A stretch of 64,000 nucleotides of DNA, taken from contig OZ022502.1 in assembly GCA_963989385.1 (NCBI GenBank), positions 13,441,001-13,505,000 of the forward strand. Reading direction: 5' to 3'. Positions within the stretch are counted from its first letter, which is position 1, and the number at the start of each line of letters is the position of its first letter. The translations under genes were made by a program, and so were the position numbers. Below the pieces are notes generated by a model that saw nothing but the letters and a program-made list of their open reading frames with translations, had not been told where the DNA came from and did not search any database. This DNA is from Ctena decussata (Eukaryota > Mollusca > Bivalvia > Lucinida > Lucinidae). Shown here in pieces: positions 1 to 12,500 of this stretch.

Positions 1-7
1 TGGTGAA

Positions 8-84
8 ACTGGGCGGCTGCCTAGGCTGATCCGAGTCTTCGCTGGGCGTACGACCACATTGTTGGTTTTGCCGTGTCGCGGCTC
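8..84. repeat. Fragment of GAGCC..GGCTC palindromic element
   Basis: This is one arm of a palindromic repeat family that recurs at 30458, 33641, 35604, 49849, 51165, 53741 and 60164. The arm reads ..CTGATCCGAGTCTTCGCTGGGCG.. and ends TTGTTGGTTTTGCCGTGTCG followed by CGGCTCA. The other arm is missing, either truncated or left of the window. No coding potential is seen. Confidence 0.75.
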
Positions 85-432
85 AAATGTGTGACCACCA
101 TGTGTGACCACCACATATCTTTCATACAGAACCAATAAAAGTAACCTAAAAGTTGCAAATCCCCTTCGTATCTAGATCTCTGTCCTGATCAAAGGGCAGA
201 TTTGATGATTACCCAAAAACGACTTTCTAAAGAGAAGCAGCAGTCTTTCTATATTTATAGAGTTGACATGAAAAGCATACTGATCCTTTAAAAAATTCAA
301 CTTAAGGTATGCTTGAATAGAACCTAATCATGCTTAAAATTACTTTTTTCAGCATCTCCAGAGCCCCACTAACAGGGTGACTTTTGTTTTCTCCATATAA
401 TAAATACATGACATATAAATTATTCATATTAC

Positions 433-575
433 CCTTTCTGCCCCAACTGGTTTCTTATTTGATCCTCCGACAGCTGGCCGTAATTTGATTTGTCCGCCTT
501 CAAATATATTTCCTAAGCCAACTCCTACCACTTTCTTGCCCTTTATTATATTGGTGTCGTTTTCCTTGGGTTCTT
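433..575 (-). CDS. SH3KBP1: Exon: GVGLGNIF linker before SH3-C
   Basis: The acceptor ..TTTAATTTCAG precedes 575 and the donor AGG|GTAATA follows 433. The leftover G plus AA gives Glu, then 47 codons: a Lys-rich start, [20 protein letters not shown], and a tail ending GAER in phase 0. The motif matches the short conserved linker between SH3-B and SH3-C of CIN85/CD2AP, which confirms the gene continues left of the window. Confidence 0.88.
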
Positions 576-3500
576 CTGAAATTAAAATGCAAGGGCTCAG
601 AACAAGAGTATGATACAGATAAATTCCACAGCTCCAAATAAAGTGGAATTTTGAGGACTATGACAATTCTGAGATAATTTTTTCTTATTTCTCAACAGAA
701 ACATGTTATGACCCTTCCCTCCTCACAAGAGTGATCTCTGTGAAACTATTCATTGAGGAGTCACAACATATGTTTTATTCAGAAATATGAAAAACTACCC
801 CTGAATTGCTCCTGTTACCCCACCTTACTTGACACTATCCCTGTATTAAGCAGACCTCCAGATAAGAGCGGGTTCTGAGGATAATTCAAAGATAATTTTT
901 CTTATTTCTCAACGAAAACAGATATTGTGACCCCTCATTAGAACCGTCTCGACGAGACGGTTCTAATGATGGGTCACAAAATATGTTTGATAATTATCCC
1001 TAAGTTATCTCTGTTACCCCTTCTTATCTGGACCACTGATTAAGGCCATTATCTGTTGCTCTCCACCAATCAACTTGCGCTAAATCAGCATTATGGTGCT
1101 ATCAGAGAAGGAATTATAGTTCACAGTGAAGTGCAACAGTCCCTGAGACAATCGTATGAGAAAAATTGATGCAGTGTTTGATGACTGTAGGTGTCATAGT
1201 TTGAGAGAAATGTACTTAAATGAAGGGATTGACGTAATTTCTAGCATGCAGTTCAGCGTTAACAACAGTGTGTGAAATGTAGGTCAAGAGTGAAAATAAG
1301 TATAACTGCAACACCACAGCCACTAGATCATTCTAAGAAGAAACTTAATGAAAGGTTGATCTTCATATGTATATTTCGAGAGAAATGGACTTATAAGCTA
1401 GGGTTGGCACTAGTGTGTATAGATGGAAGTATGTCAGAAGACTCCTATATCACACGTTGTTAACCCTTAAAGCGCCAAACATTAAAATTGTTGAATTGGC
1501 AAACAGTGTAGATCCAGATGCGGAGGGTCATAATGAGCCACCTCATCTGAATCTACAGTTTGCCTCTAGTGTTCGAATTCTCAATATATCTCTTGGACGA
1601 AACATTTTTTGGAATTCTGCAAACGTAAATTTTGTCGTCTGCTTTTTGGCACATTAAGGGTTAAAGCAGGTGTGACAAAAACCCAAAATTACCTTGAGAA
1701 AAAACAATGTATATGAAAATGGAAACTGTCTGGATTTCTGGGCTATACAACCAATTTCAATTTCAATTTATTTATTTGGGCTCAAACGAAATACGTTTTT
1801 TGCCCTAAACATAGGCGGTTATATACAATACATGTGAGAAGAGCATGTTACATATAAAGATATGCGACAAAGTCAACACCGTTAGAAATGAAAGTAAATA
1901 AACCAGCTGTAATACCGCAAGCTATAATCCATCCATGCTATCACGTAACAATTTGTGTACCCTTCAAACCTATCAAGTGTAACGGAACACATAGGAAGTC
2001 ATTAAATGCACGTGCCTCGCTCGCGTGTCATTCACAAATATATAAGTGAGGCATGAACGGATTATGCTTACTACAAAATAGTATCATTTGTGGATTAAAT
2101 TATGCTTTAACAGGTATGTAAAGTAAACTTTGTGATCTGTAGATGCTTTAACACAGAATTCTACCATCTCTCCGTTATATTGCCATTTTTTCATATTATC
2201 ATACATCACATCATACCCAGGCGGACACATGACGTCGTACTGACGTCGCTGCGAGGTTTTTGCGTCGCATCGACGTCAGCACGAGGTGTCATGTGTCCGG
2301 TGGATAGCAAATACATTGTCTTTATCATTTGTAATAGCGCATAAACTAAACACTATCACGCTTCTCATTCGCAAGATAAATATATTTAGCTAATTTTGAG
2401 AGTAAACCTGATTGTTTAGACGAAATTAAGTTTTTAAACTTTTGGTACGATGGCCACGCACAATAATATCTGGGTAAACATTGCAATCTTATATCACGAT
2501 AAAAAGGACAGACCAAAGCAAAATGGTACTCATTTTCTACTGTTGACATATTACACCTAGTACATAATCGGTCTTGTCTGTCTATATTTCTATACCTTCT
2601 TCTATATTTAGCTTATGTGCGGAGCAACCAAAACGCGATAGCGCAGTCAAGTGCTTTAAGTTTGAAACACAATAAAGATACTTTTCTAATTCAAATACAT
2701 GTTTGTATGTACTATATGAGTTTAATTTTACCGAATTTTGCATATCCGAAAACCAGCCCTGTAAAAACTGATCATGCACTCGTTCGATTACTCTGTCAAG
2801 TTGAATTTTAGAAAATCCTGGTTATTCCATAAATACTGAAACCCCAAATCGGATAAAAGTTTTTTTTACCTGGCTAGCCCAGTTATTATTGCAATTATCT
2901 ATTTCAATTTCAGATTGTAATAATTTAAATTTTAATGAATCTGGAGACTTCACAATACCGTACCAATACTTCAAAATTTTAATCTTTCGTAATACGCTTA
3001 AGGAAACCCTTCCTAGTTCTCCGTATACTGCAGCTGTGCATGTTTGTACTTTAACCCCAAGAATCTGTTTCAAAAATTTCAAATAAACACGTTCAACATC
3101 TGGACCAGAATGAAACCCCCATATTTCTGCCCCATAATTTAATATTGGTAAAATCATTGCATCAAACAATTTAAGCTTCTCTGTCACCGCTAAAGACATC
3201 ATACTAAATAGATTATTTAGTGAAAATAATGCTTTCATACCCTGTTCAGCGAAAACCTTTTGAGTTTGAAAAAATTTGCCATTAAACGAGACAGTCACGC
3301 CTAGGTATGTGAATTTCGATACACACTTTAGTAATGTTTTATCGTAGTATAGTTCAATAGTTTCAGGACGAGACCCCCTTTGAAAACCATTACAACTGTT
3401 TTGCCTGTATTTACAGTAATACCCCATTTATAGCAGCTGGTATGCATTTTATTAAGCAAAATTTGTAGACCAGTCTTGGACCTTGAGAATATAACCGTGT

Positions 3501-6500
3501 CATCTGCAAATAATAAGATAAACATCTGTATTTCGTTTATAGATATAAATCAGCAGAATCCTCATATAAATATTGTGACATATCATTTATAAAAAAAAAA
3601 AAAAACAATAGTGGGGAAAGAGGTTCGCCTTGTTTTACACCCATATAGCTATCAAAATACTGAGTATAAGACCCATTTACTTTCACACATGACTTTACAT
3701 TTTCGTAAATTGTTTGTAACATATTTATCATTTTTGAGGAAGCGCCACATAAGAGTAGTTTATACCATATGCCGTTACGATAAACTTGGTCGAAGGCTTT
3801 TTGAAAATCCACAAAAGCGCAGTAAAGTTTTTGCTTATTATTTAAGACTTTATTGATTATACTTTGCAAAATAAAAACACATTCGATCATGCTTCTTTGT
3901 TTCCTAAACCCAAATTGTACAACAGTTAATAAATTGTTATCCTCGGCCCATTTACGTAATCGAGTATCGAGTAAAATGGAAAATATTTTAGAAAATATGC
4001 TTGTCAGTGTGATTCCTCTATAATTGTTCACCAATATTGTCAATTGCTTTGAGCACTGACATGTTCTTTATTTTGCCACATTCTCACATCAGACAAATTC
4101 AGACATATCCATATATTGAGCCAGTATGTTCATCAAAGATTTATAGGTTATTGAATTTATATTAGGAAATATTCGGCACAAGTTCGTATGGTGAAGGACG
4201 CACAAGCTTGCGAGTGCGTCTCTGCCATATGAACGAGTGCCAAATATTTCCCAACATAAATTCAATAACCTTTTTATTATTATATATACCTTTATTATTA
4301 TCTGCTAGTTTCAGCAATGATGTCTACATAAGAAATCAAAATAAATGCTGGCATATCAATCCATAACTTCTTTAAATTTGAAATATCACGTTATAAAATC
4401 AGACGTGACGTCAGTAAACAAACTTTGATGTTAACAAGAAGTGGGCGCCATTTTCCAGTTTTACTTTCTGCAACTCTTAGGAAATTCTCCATTATTATTA
4501 GCAGACTACGTCTTAAAAGACTGACAGATCAAAGGTAAATTATATTTATTTGTCTTATATGTAATTTATACAGCGAAATCGACAGCAGTGTCATCGTTTT
4601 ACTCGATTTTTAATTGCAGTTGACGACAAAATGGCTGCCACACTTTTACCTCTTCAAAACAAAAGTAGTTCTGGTGAACATGACTCCTTAACTCCGTGCG
4701 ATATGCACTGGACTCTGTGCAATATGCAAAAAAAATACTGCACGGTTACTCCAATGTAAAGTGAACGGGGATCTTTTTTGGTTTATAATAAATGCAAATG
4801 TAGCATTCTTGTGTGCATGATTTTTACTAAGTGAATAATATTACAAACCTTTCTCATCCGATCCTTCATCTTCAACCAGTTCTACAAAGTTGGACGGAAA
4901 CATCCCAGTATGACCTTTAACCTCTACTGTACCTTCCCACCAGCCCTCTTCTTCCTGTGATCAGAAATACCAGTGAACTGGGCTCAGTTGTTCAAAACTA
5001 ATGATGTCATTAGTTAACAAAACATTTCATTTTCAAACGTGTTGTACGCACAAATGTTGATATTTTTGCCAAAAAATTATTACAGCAATTGATTTTGTGA
5101 GTACTGTAAGACTTAACAAATCTTCGACTAATGACTTTGTTAAATTAACAATGCTTTTAACAACCATGCCCTAATTGATAATACTCTGTTTCTTCAGTTA
5201 TAAGACAAGGTGTTTGTTTTTTTTTTCCTTTCCAAAACAATCCAAAAATCTAGATCCATCATATAAGATGGATCTAGCTTTTGGGGATTGCTTTAGAAAG
5301 AATAAACTGATTTCAAAGCACAATTTCACACAGGGGTTTCAGGGATCAAGCTAGACTCAAAGTTTAGGGAGAAGTGACTTCTCCCTCCAGCTGAAATAGG
5401 GAGAAGTGACAGCCGTGAAGGGAGAAGTGGTATTGCGCGATTATGACATTTTTCATTCAGTTCAAAAGAAAAATAGCTATTATGCATACTATTAACATTA
5501 AATTGAAAGATTAATAAGCTGCAATGGGTTTATAGGGTAAATTGTCATAACAGCTTGTTTGTGGAATGATTTGATGAAAATTCTACGAAAAAAAAAAAAA
5601 AAAAAAACTTTTTTTTTTTTTTTTTTTTTTTTTGGGAGACTCCCACTTCTCCCTAAGCCCAATTTAGGGCGAAATTTCGGCCCCTAGGGCGATTATTTCG
5701 CCCAAATCGCCCCCTAGCTTGATCCCTGGGTTTTATTAATTTTTGGCACCTGGTGTTCAAGGCAAAGTAGGCGGGGGATTTTATATGTTTTCCATATAAT
5801 TCCAATACAACTTTCCAAAATGTAGGCGGGGAATAAGGCCGGAGTAGAAGGGTAAATCCCCGCCTCCCGCCTCTTAATGACACCCATTCATGAGACTGAT
5901 TTAGATATTCAGGGTCATTCTAGAGATGGAAAAAGTTTAACTCTTTAAGCACCAAAAAGCAGATGACAGAATTTGCATCTGCAAAAATTAAAACAAGACC
6001 TGTCACAGGGCCAGGATAGCTCGCCTGACAGCGCCTTGCCCATCACATAAAAAACTTTAACGTAAAACTTAACATTTTGCTAACGCCGCCGCTGCCGACG
6101 CCGACGCCGGGGGTAGCGCAATAGCTCTTCCTCGTTCAGGCGAGCTAAAAATGCCTTGTCCAAGACATTTCATATTGAGAATTCAAAGACTAGAGGGCAA
6201 ACAGTGTAGATCCACATGAGGCGGCTCATTATGAGCCGCCTCATCTGGATCTACGCTATTTGCAAATTATGCTATTTTCGTCACTGGTGCTTAAAGTGTT
6301 AACAGCTGAGAAATTAGGGTAAAGAGCTTAAACATGAAGTATGGATAGGTGTCAACGCCATCCAAATAGCGATCTCTAGTGATGGCTTTTTTCATCCATA
6401 TTTTACATCAGTAACAAGTTCTTTTTCTTACCAAAACGTTTTGAATTTGAACAGAACTCCCTTAACTTCATATCTTTTTAGTGTTTTGGAGGTTTCTTTT

Positions 6501-9500
6501 AAATTTCTAAACAAGCCTACGCCATTAATGATGGCCAGTTCTCTAAATTGACAGCTGGCTCTTGTTGCAGTTTGTTTGATCTAGAGTTGAAGACAAATTT
6601 TCACTTCTGTATATCTTATACAGAACTCCAGGACCAGTACCTGTTTTAAGACATCCACATAATCTCCAACTTCAAGTCTGATCTCATCGTCATTTTCTGG
6701 CTCATATGAATAAACTACTTTAGCCCTTTTCTTTCGAATGTTTGGGTCTGAAATACAAGATGAAATTTTGTGTAATATTGTGGAGTCTGTGACAAAAATA
6801 TTAATTCTGCAAACAAAATGTATAATAGCCCTTATCAAACAAGAGTTGCTAGAAGACAACAAAGCATGCCTCATGGGTGTCTGATTCTCACAATCACTGA
6901 ACCACGAAATGTAGGTCACAGTGATCCAAAAAGTCATTCACAACTTCACAACATCAGATATCCATTACGTCAGGTATCATGTTAATCCATCAAACTGTGT
7001 TGAAAATATGAGGCAAAATCATTGGTTAACCTGATCACAAACGCTGAAGAGGACGCTGACGCTAACGGTAATGCTAATGTATACTCGGACTACAGCGCCA
7101 GGGGTATAGCATAAGCTCTCCTTTGAATTTGCAAAGGGGCTCTAAAAACATGCAAAATTACACTTTACTGTATGCTGCTACAATTAATATGCAGAAATTT
7201 TCATGAAGCAATTTAAATCAACTTGTTCACAATTTAGGATATGTACAGCAATGTAAAAGTGTCTCAGAATTTAAGATGAATTGGTTAACTTTCAGGGGAA
7301 GCAACTCTACCATCTGTTTTTGCCTCATATCTCAAGAAAGGTCAACTCTTAAAGGAAAAGAATTTGCTCCTAGGGGAGCAAATTATTTCCATCAAGAGAT
7401 GACCCCATTTCAAAAGCAAAGGGAAACAACCAGGAAATCACAAAATTGTTTCCCTTTGCACAAATGGCAGTAAAACATGTAGGCATACCAAAACACCTGA
7501 AGTTTTCATGAACCAATTTAAACCAACTTGTTTACAATTTAGGATATGTACATAGAGGATCTTACAGGAGTGCTCATGTATTATTGAATTTATTAAAGGC
7601 CCCATTGCTCTATCAGCATGAAAAATTCTATCATGAGGTATCGCTGCAAGCTTCTCACTGTAGATTCGTAATTGTAAATGACCGCGATTAGCCTACTTTA
7701 AACAAATAAAACATCCTTGAGTATCACATAAAAAGGGTTTGAAAACATATTTGGGTCATTTTAGTTGGCAACTAAAATGACCTACTTTCGATTTCATAAA
7801 ATGGTAAAAATACAATGTACATGTGTGGAGTCCTAATCACTATTCCGCCTAAATTAATATAGCATTGCTAGACAGGAAACCAGAACAGGAATTGTATTTT
7901 ATGGAGCTATTTGTTATTTTTCATAAATTGTTTTCTCTACTTTTTGCCAGCTATATGACTCAATATTTGCACTCCAATCCTCATTTTATTACCAGACCTG
8001 AAGGTTGAACCGCTTTTTACAATGATTTGCGTTTAGGCATTTTTACCGCTGATAGGACTATGAAGACTTTAAACAATTTGGGGAAAAAGATAAGATGCCA
8101 GGCTCAGCCGAGCATCTTATCATTTTCACCACCGAGTTTAATAAATTCAATAAAACAGGAGCATGAATACAAGATTCTATTTATCATATGACACTAAACT
8201 TGCAATTTATTAGCAAATTTTGCACTAAAACGTCACAATTTCGCCATTAGAAAACATGACGTTTTATGGAAGTCTACGCATCATAACGTTGCGACGAAAT
8301 TTGCATATATCTAATCCACTCTCAGATTTGACGTCATATGATAAAGTAATGTAAAAAAAATGTCTCACAATTTAAGGTGAAATGGTCACTTTCATCAGGG
8401 GAAGCAATTCTACCATCTGTTTTTGCCTCATTTCTCAATGGAGGTCAACTCTTGAAGGAATGAATTTGCTCCTACGGGAGCAAATTCTTTTCCTTCAAGC
8501 GATGCCCATTTCAAAAGTAAAGGGACGCAACCAGGAAGTCACAAAAAATGCTTCCCTTTGCACAAATGGCAGAAAAACATGTAGGCATACCCATAAACCT
8601 CCTGATAATTACTCAAACCAACCTTTTTTCCGAGTAGGCACTGGTCCTTCGTGAACTTGATCTTTGATTTTGTTTGCTAAATCTTTCACCGACTGTCTTT
8701 TTGATGCTTGCACTGTCTTCGGTTGCCTGTGTTCCACTTTTTCTTCTTTCTTTAACACCTGTGTAATACAAAATGGTTCATTATAATGATGCTTCAGTAT
8801 TGGAAAGTATCTGCCAATCCAAGTCCCTATGAATATGTCTTCACAGGGCATAAACAAGTCCGCCAATTTTCGCTTCCTGCAGAGACTGTCTGTCATATTT
8901 GGCTTCCGCTGAGACTGTCCGCGATCTCTTGCTGAGACTTCTGTACATGATAAATGGCTTCCTGCAGACACTGTCTGCGTGATTCTGCTTCTTGCCAAGG
9001 CTCTTGGCAGGAAGCAGATTCACGCGGACAGTCTCGACAGGAAGCCATCTTTTGAGGACAGTAGTCCCTGCAGGAAGCAAGTGATAGCGGACAGTCTCGG
9101 CGGAAGCTAAATATGACGGCCAGTCTCTGCAGGAAGCAAAAATTGGCAGATTGGTTTATACCCTGTGGTCTTGTGACTTGGGGTGTGATGCTGCATCAAT
9201 GCATCATGATAGCGACTGCAATGTTTGTGCTTTCAGTGTATTTATAAAGTTCTATCCTAAACAGTGTCTTCAACTATGTATAGTTTTGACAGCTTTTGCA
9301 TATTTAGATTTTACTATGTATACTACCAAAACGTCTTCTCTCAAAACGTCTGCTCCCATTTGATCTACAGTGCCAAAACCTGTATACCTGTCGGTCCACA
9401 CATAAAGTAACTATGCTTTTTCATAGTAGTATAAATAGGATAATTACCAGTATCTAGAGATGTATAAGGTGTAAGGAGTGGGGTTTGGAACTTAGAATAA

Positions 9501-12500
9501 TATGGATGCATCCAGCAGGCAGTTTTTGTGAACTTACAATATACACGTAACATTTTTTTTCCAACAAATGTATTTTAATAGCTGAAATACTGAAATGTGA
9601 GATCAACCAAATTTTGTTTCTAGTCTGATGAAAATTTAACTTAACAGTTGCTGAAATCCTTGTTGACCTTGATCGGCCAGTGCATTATAGCAATATACCA
9701 GTTCATATTCCTTATTCATCTTTCTAGGCTTGTCCTTCAAATAAGCCATCTGGAGATATTCCTGATTTGGGTGTCAGTATTATAATGTTTCTTATATTTA
9801 AATATTTTAAATGACAGGATGAACCAAACTAGACTAGACATTTTGGCCCAGCAGACCAAATGGGAGTAGATGTTTTGGGAGTAGACAGGCACAGCAGACC
9901 ATATGGGAGTAGATGTTTTGGGAGTAGACAGGCACAGCAGACCATATGGGAGTAGACATTTTGGGAGTAGACATTATTATGGCCCTAATTCGTATGAATA
10001 TGTCATTCTGAAACAGTTTTGTCAAAGTTTATAAAACATGACATCATGGAAGACTGCTTGTAACAGGAAGATTATAATATAATCTTTCTAGACATAATAT
10101 TATCATTTCTATCATTTCTATGAAATTTCATCTTGACATTTCCAGGGGTTTTCCTAGGGACCAAAATGCCATTGGCCTGCAGGGCCACCTGGCCGGAAAA
10201 TCTACTGGCCATCCAAATTTTCAACTGGCCCGACTATTTTTCCAATGCGGAATATACAGGTCTAATTATATTCAATAAAATAAAGCCCCATTAAAATGTA
10301 TGATCCTTTATCACCAAATATCCAATCTTATCTGTAGTTGTTTAGTATCGGAATCTTTAAGATAGTTAACCCATTAAGCCAGGTCTGATACCTCATGATA
10401 TAGCAGTGAGGTTTTCTTGTAATTGGTGCATCCAGTAACATAAGAGCCAACTGTGTCCCTAGTTTTACAAATTGAACATTTCATTCCTAGGGCATCATCA
10501 AACTCGAGCCACTTCAGGCACTTGATTCAGTCAGCCACCCAGGTTGAAAGTACCGATGGTGGCCTGACTGTTCGTATTTTTCTCGGGTGGCTTTTTTTTC
10601 TTCATCGGACTTAAGCAGCTGTTTTTGTTTTTTAGATGGCGGGGGTTGAAATAAGCGCAGAAGTCCTTTGGGGTCCATTTTTTTACATGTGACTTCTGCG
10701 ATTCATCCCCAAACTTCATCGGTCGGCCATATTGTCTATTTGCAATGCGAGGAGAAATTTCATTGGATTAAACATTTCTGATCATCCAATGAAATCATCC
10801 GTAGCAAAACGAAAGTAGACTGGTTTTCAGATGGTTTCGCTTCAAGTTTGAAACAAACTGAATGTCCCAAAATGACTCCCCGAAATTCAACTGGCCTGAC
10901 GGACCTGCTACAGTGGGATTTAACTGGCCCGAGGCCAAAATCAATGGGCCCGGGCCAACGGACCCGCGCTTAAAAAAAAACCTGCATTTCAAAGTGTGAA
11001 GAAATTACCAAAAACCACTGTTGAGACACTGACAAGGGCAGTATTTAACTGTCGACTGATTGATTGATTTGTTGCTTTACAGCACAGTAAACAGCTAAGG
11101 TCATGTCGGGACGGTCAGATAACCTAACCACACTATTCCTGGGCAGGCTTAGACCTCCTAAGTGGTTAACCAGTACTAAGTGCACATACATGTACTTTCG
11201 CCAGTATCTGACAACTGCCCTTCTTGAATCAGCAGAAAGAGAAATGAAAGTTAGTATATGGCCAGACCAGGCATCTAGCCCAGGACCTCTGACTTATGAG
11301 TCAAGTGCCCTACCAATTGCGCTATGGGCCCGGCATTTAACTGTTGAAAGTTACCAAAACTTGCCCATTATCATTTGGAAGCAGATATTCCAAAGACCAA
11401 GGCACATGCCAAAAGTGAAGAAAAACCTTCAAAACTACTCAAGTTATCAAATGGAAATGTAGTGCTCACGGATGGTTTGACGGATGTACAACAGATGGAT
11501 GGGCACAGACAGCCAGTGGGAAACAGAATACCCCACCACTTACCTGTAAGGGTATAAAACCCTTTAAATTGTTATAAATACCTACCTTAACAAAGTTGTC
11601 TGGAAACATGCCTTTCTTGCCATTGAGTTCCCCCTCCCACCAGCCTCCTTCTGACATGATGACATTTTTGATGACATCACCAATATTTATAGACAGCTCA
11701 TCAGGTTGTTCAGCATCGTACTTGAACTCCACCTCCACCTCAACTGTAATATATATACAGTGCTCCAGATAAGAAGGGGTAACAGAGATAATTTTGGGAT
11801 AATTAGCCATATTTCTCCACAAAAACATATTTTGTGACCCGTCATTAGAACCGTCTCGTTGAGACGGTTCTAATGAGGGGTCACAACATATGTTTTCGTT
11901 GAGAAATAAGAAAAATTATCTTTGAATTATCCTCAATACCCCCTCTTATCTGGAGCTCTGTATATAGAGACCAATATCAATGCTTCAGATAAGATGGGCT
12001 ATCTGAGATAATTTAGAGATAATTTTCTCTGATTCTCCATAAAAATGTATGTTGTGATCCTCATAAGAACCATCTTACTAAGACAATTCTAATGAAGACT
12101 ATGAGATCATGTTTTCATTGTCATCTCAAGATTTATCCTCAAAATCCTGTCCATCTGTTTAGCACTCTAGACTGGATCATGGGGTCACGGGTTTGAGTCC
12201 CAATAGAACCAAGATTCCATGAGGTGGCCAGGGTGGGCGATGGTGCTTGGCAACTTTCAGTGCCGGGGCATCCTACTTATTTGGACAACAGTAGGGCAAG
12301 GGGCTTGCAGTAAGTGTTGTTGGAGGTTCTTTGGATATTTCTTTCCTCTCGTTTATCATAACTTCTTTCTGTCTCCTCTATCTAGGAGAGGGCCCCATAG
12401 ACTGAAATACTGTCTCAAAGAGCTGGTGTACCCAAAACAAACAAACAACCAATTGTCCAAACCTAGAAGCTGTTTCACTGCATAAAATCCTTCATAATCA

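Noticed and set aside
5653..5883. Arg/Gly-rich minus frame
   Set aside because: Entirely inside a dispersed repeat that has copies at 13.1 and 13.6 kb without an open frame.
8840..9155. Zinc-finger or repeat protein in the minus frames at 8.6-9.1 kb
   Set aside because: Apart from the linker exon at 8623-8758, the frames are the fold-back array of CTTCCTGCAGAGACTGTC units.
11103..11557. Overlapping plus-strand frames of 119 and 60 residues
   Set aside because: They lie in an inverted SINE and its flank and have no protein features.
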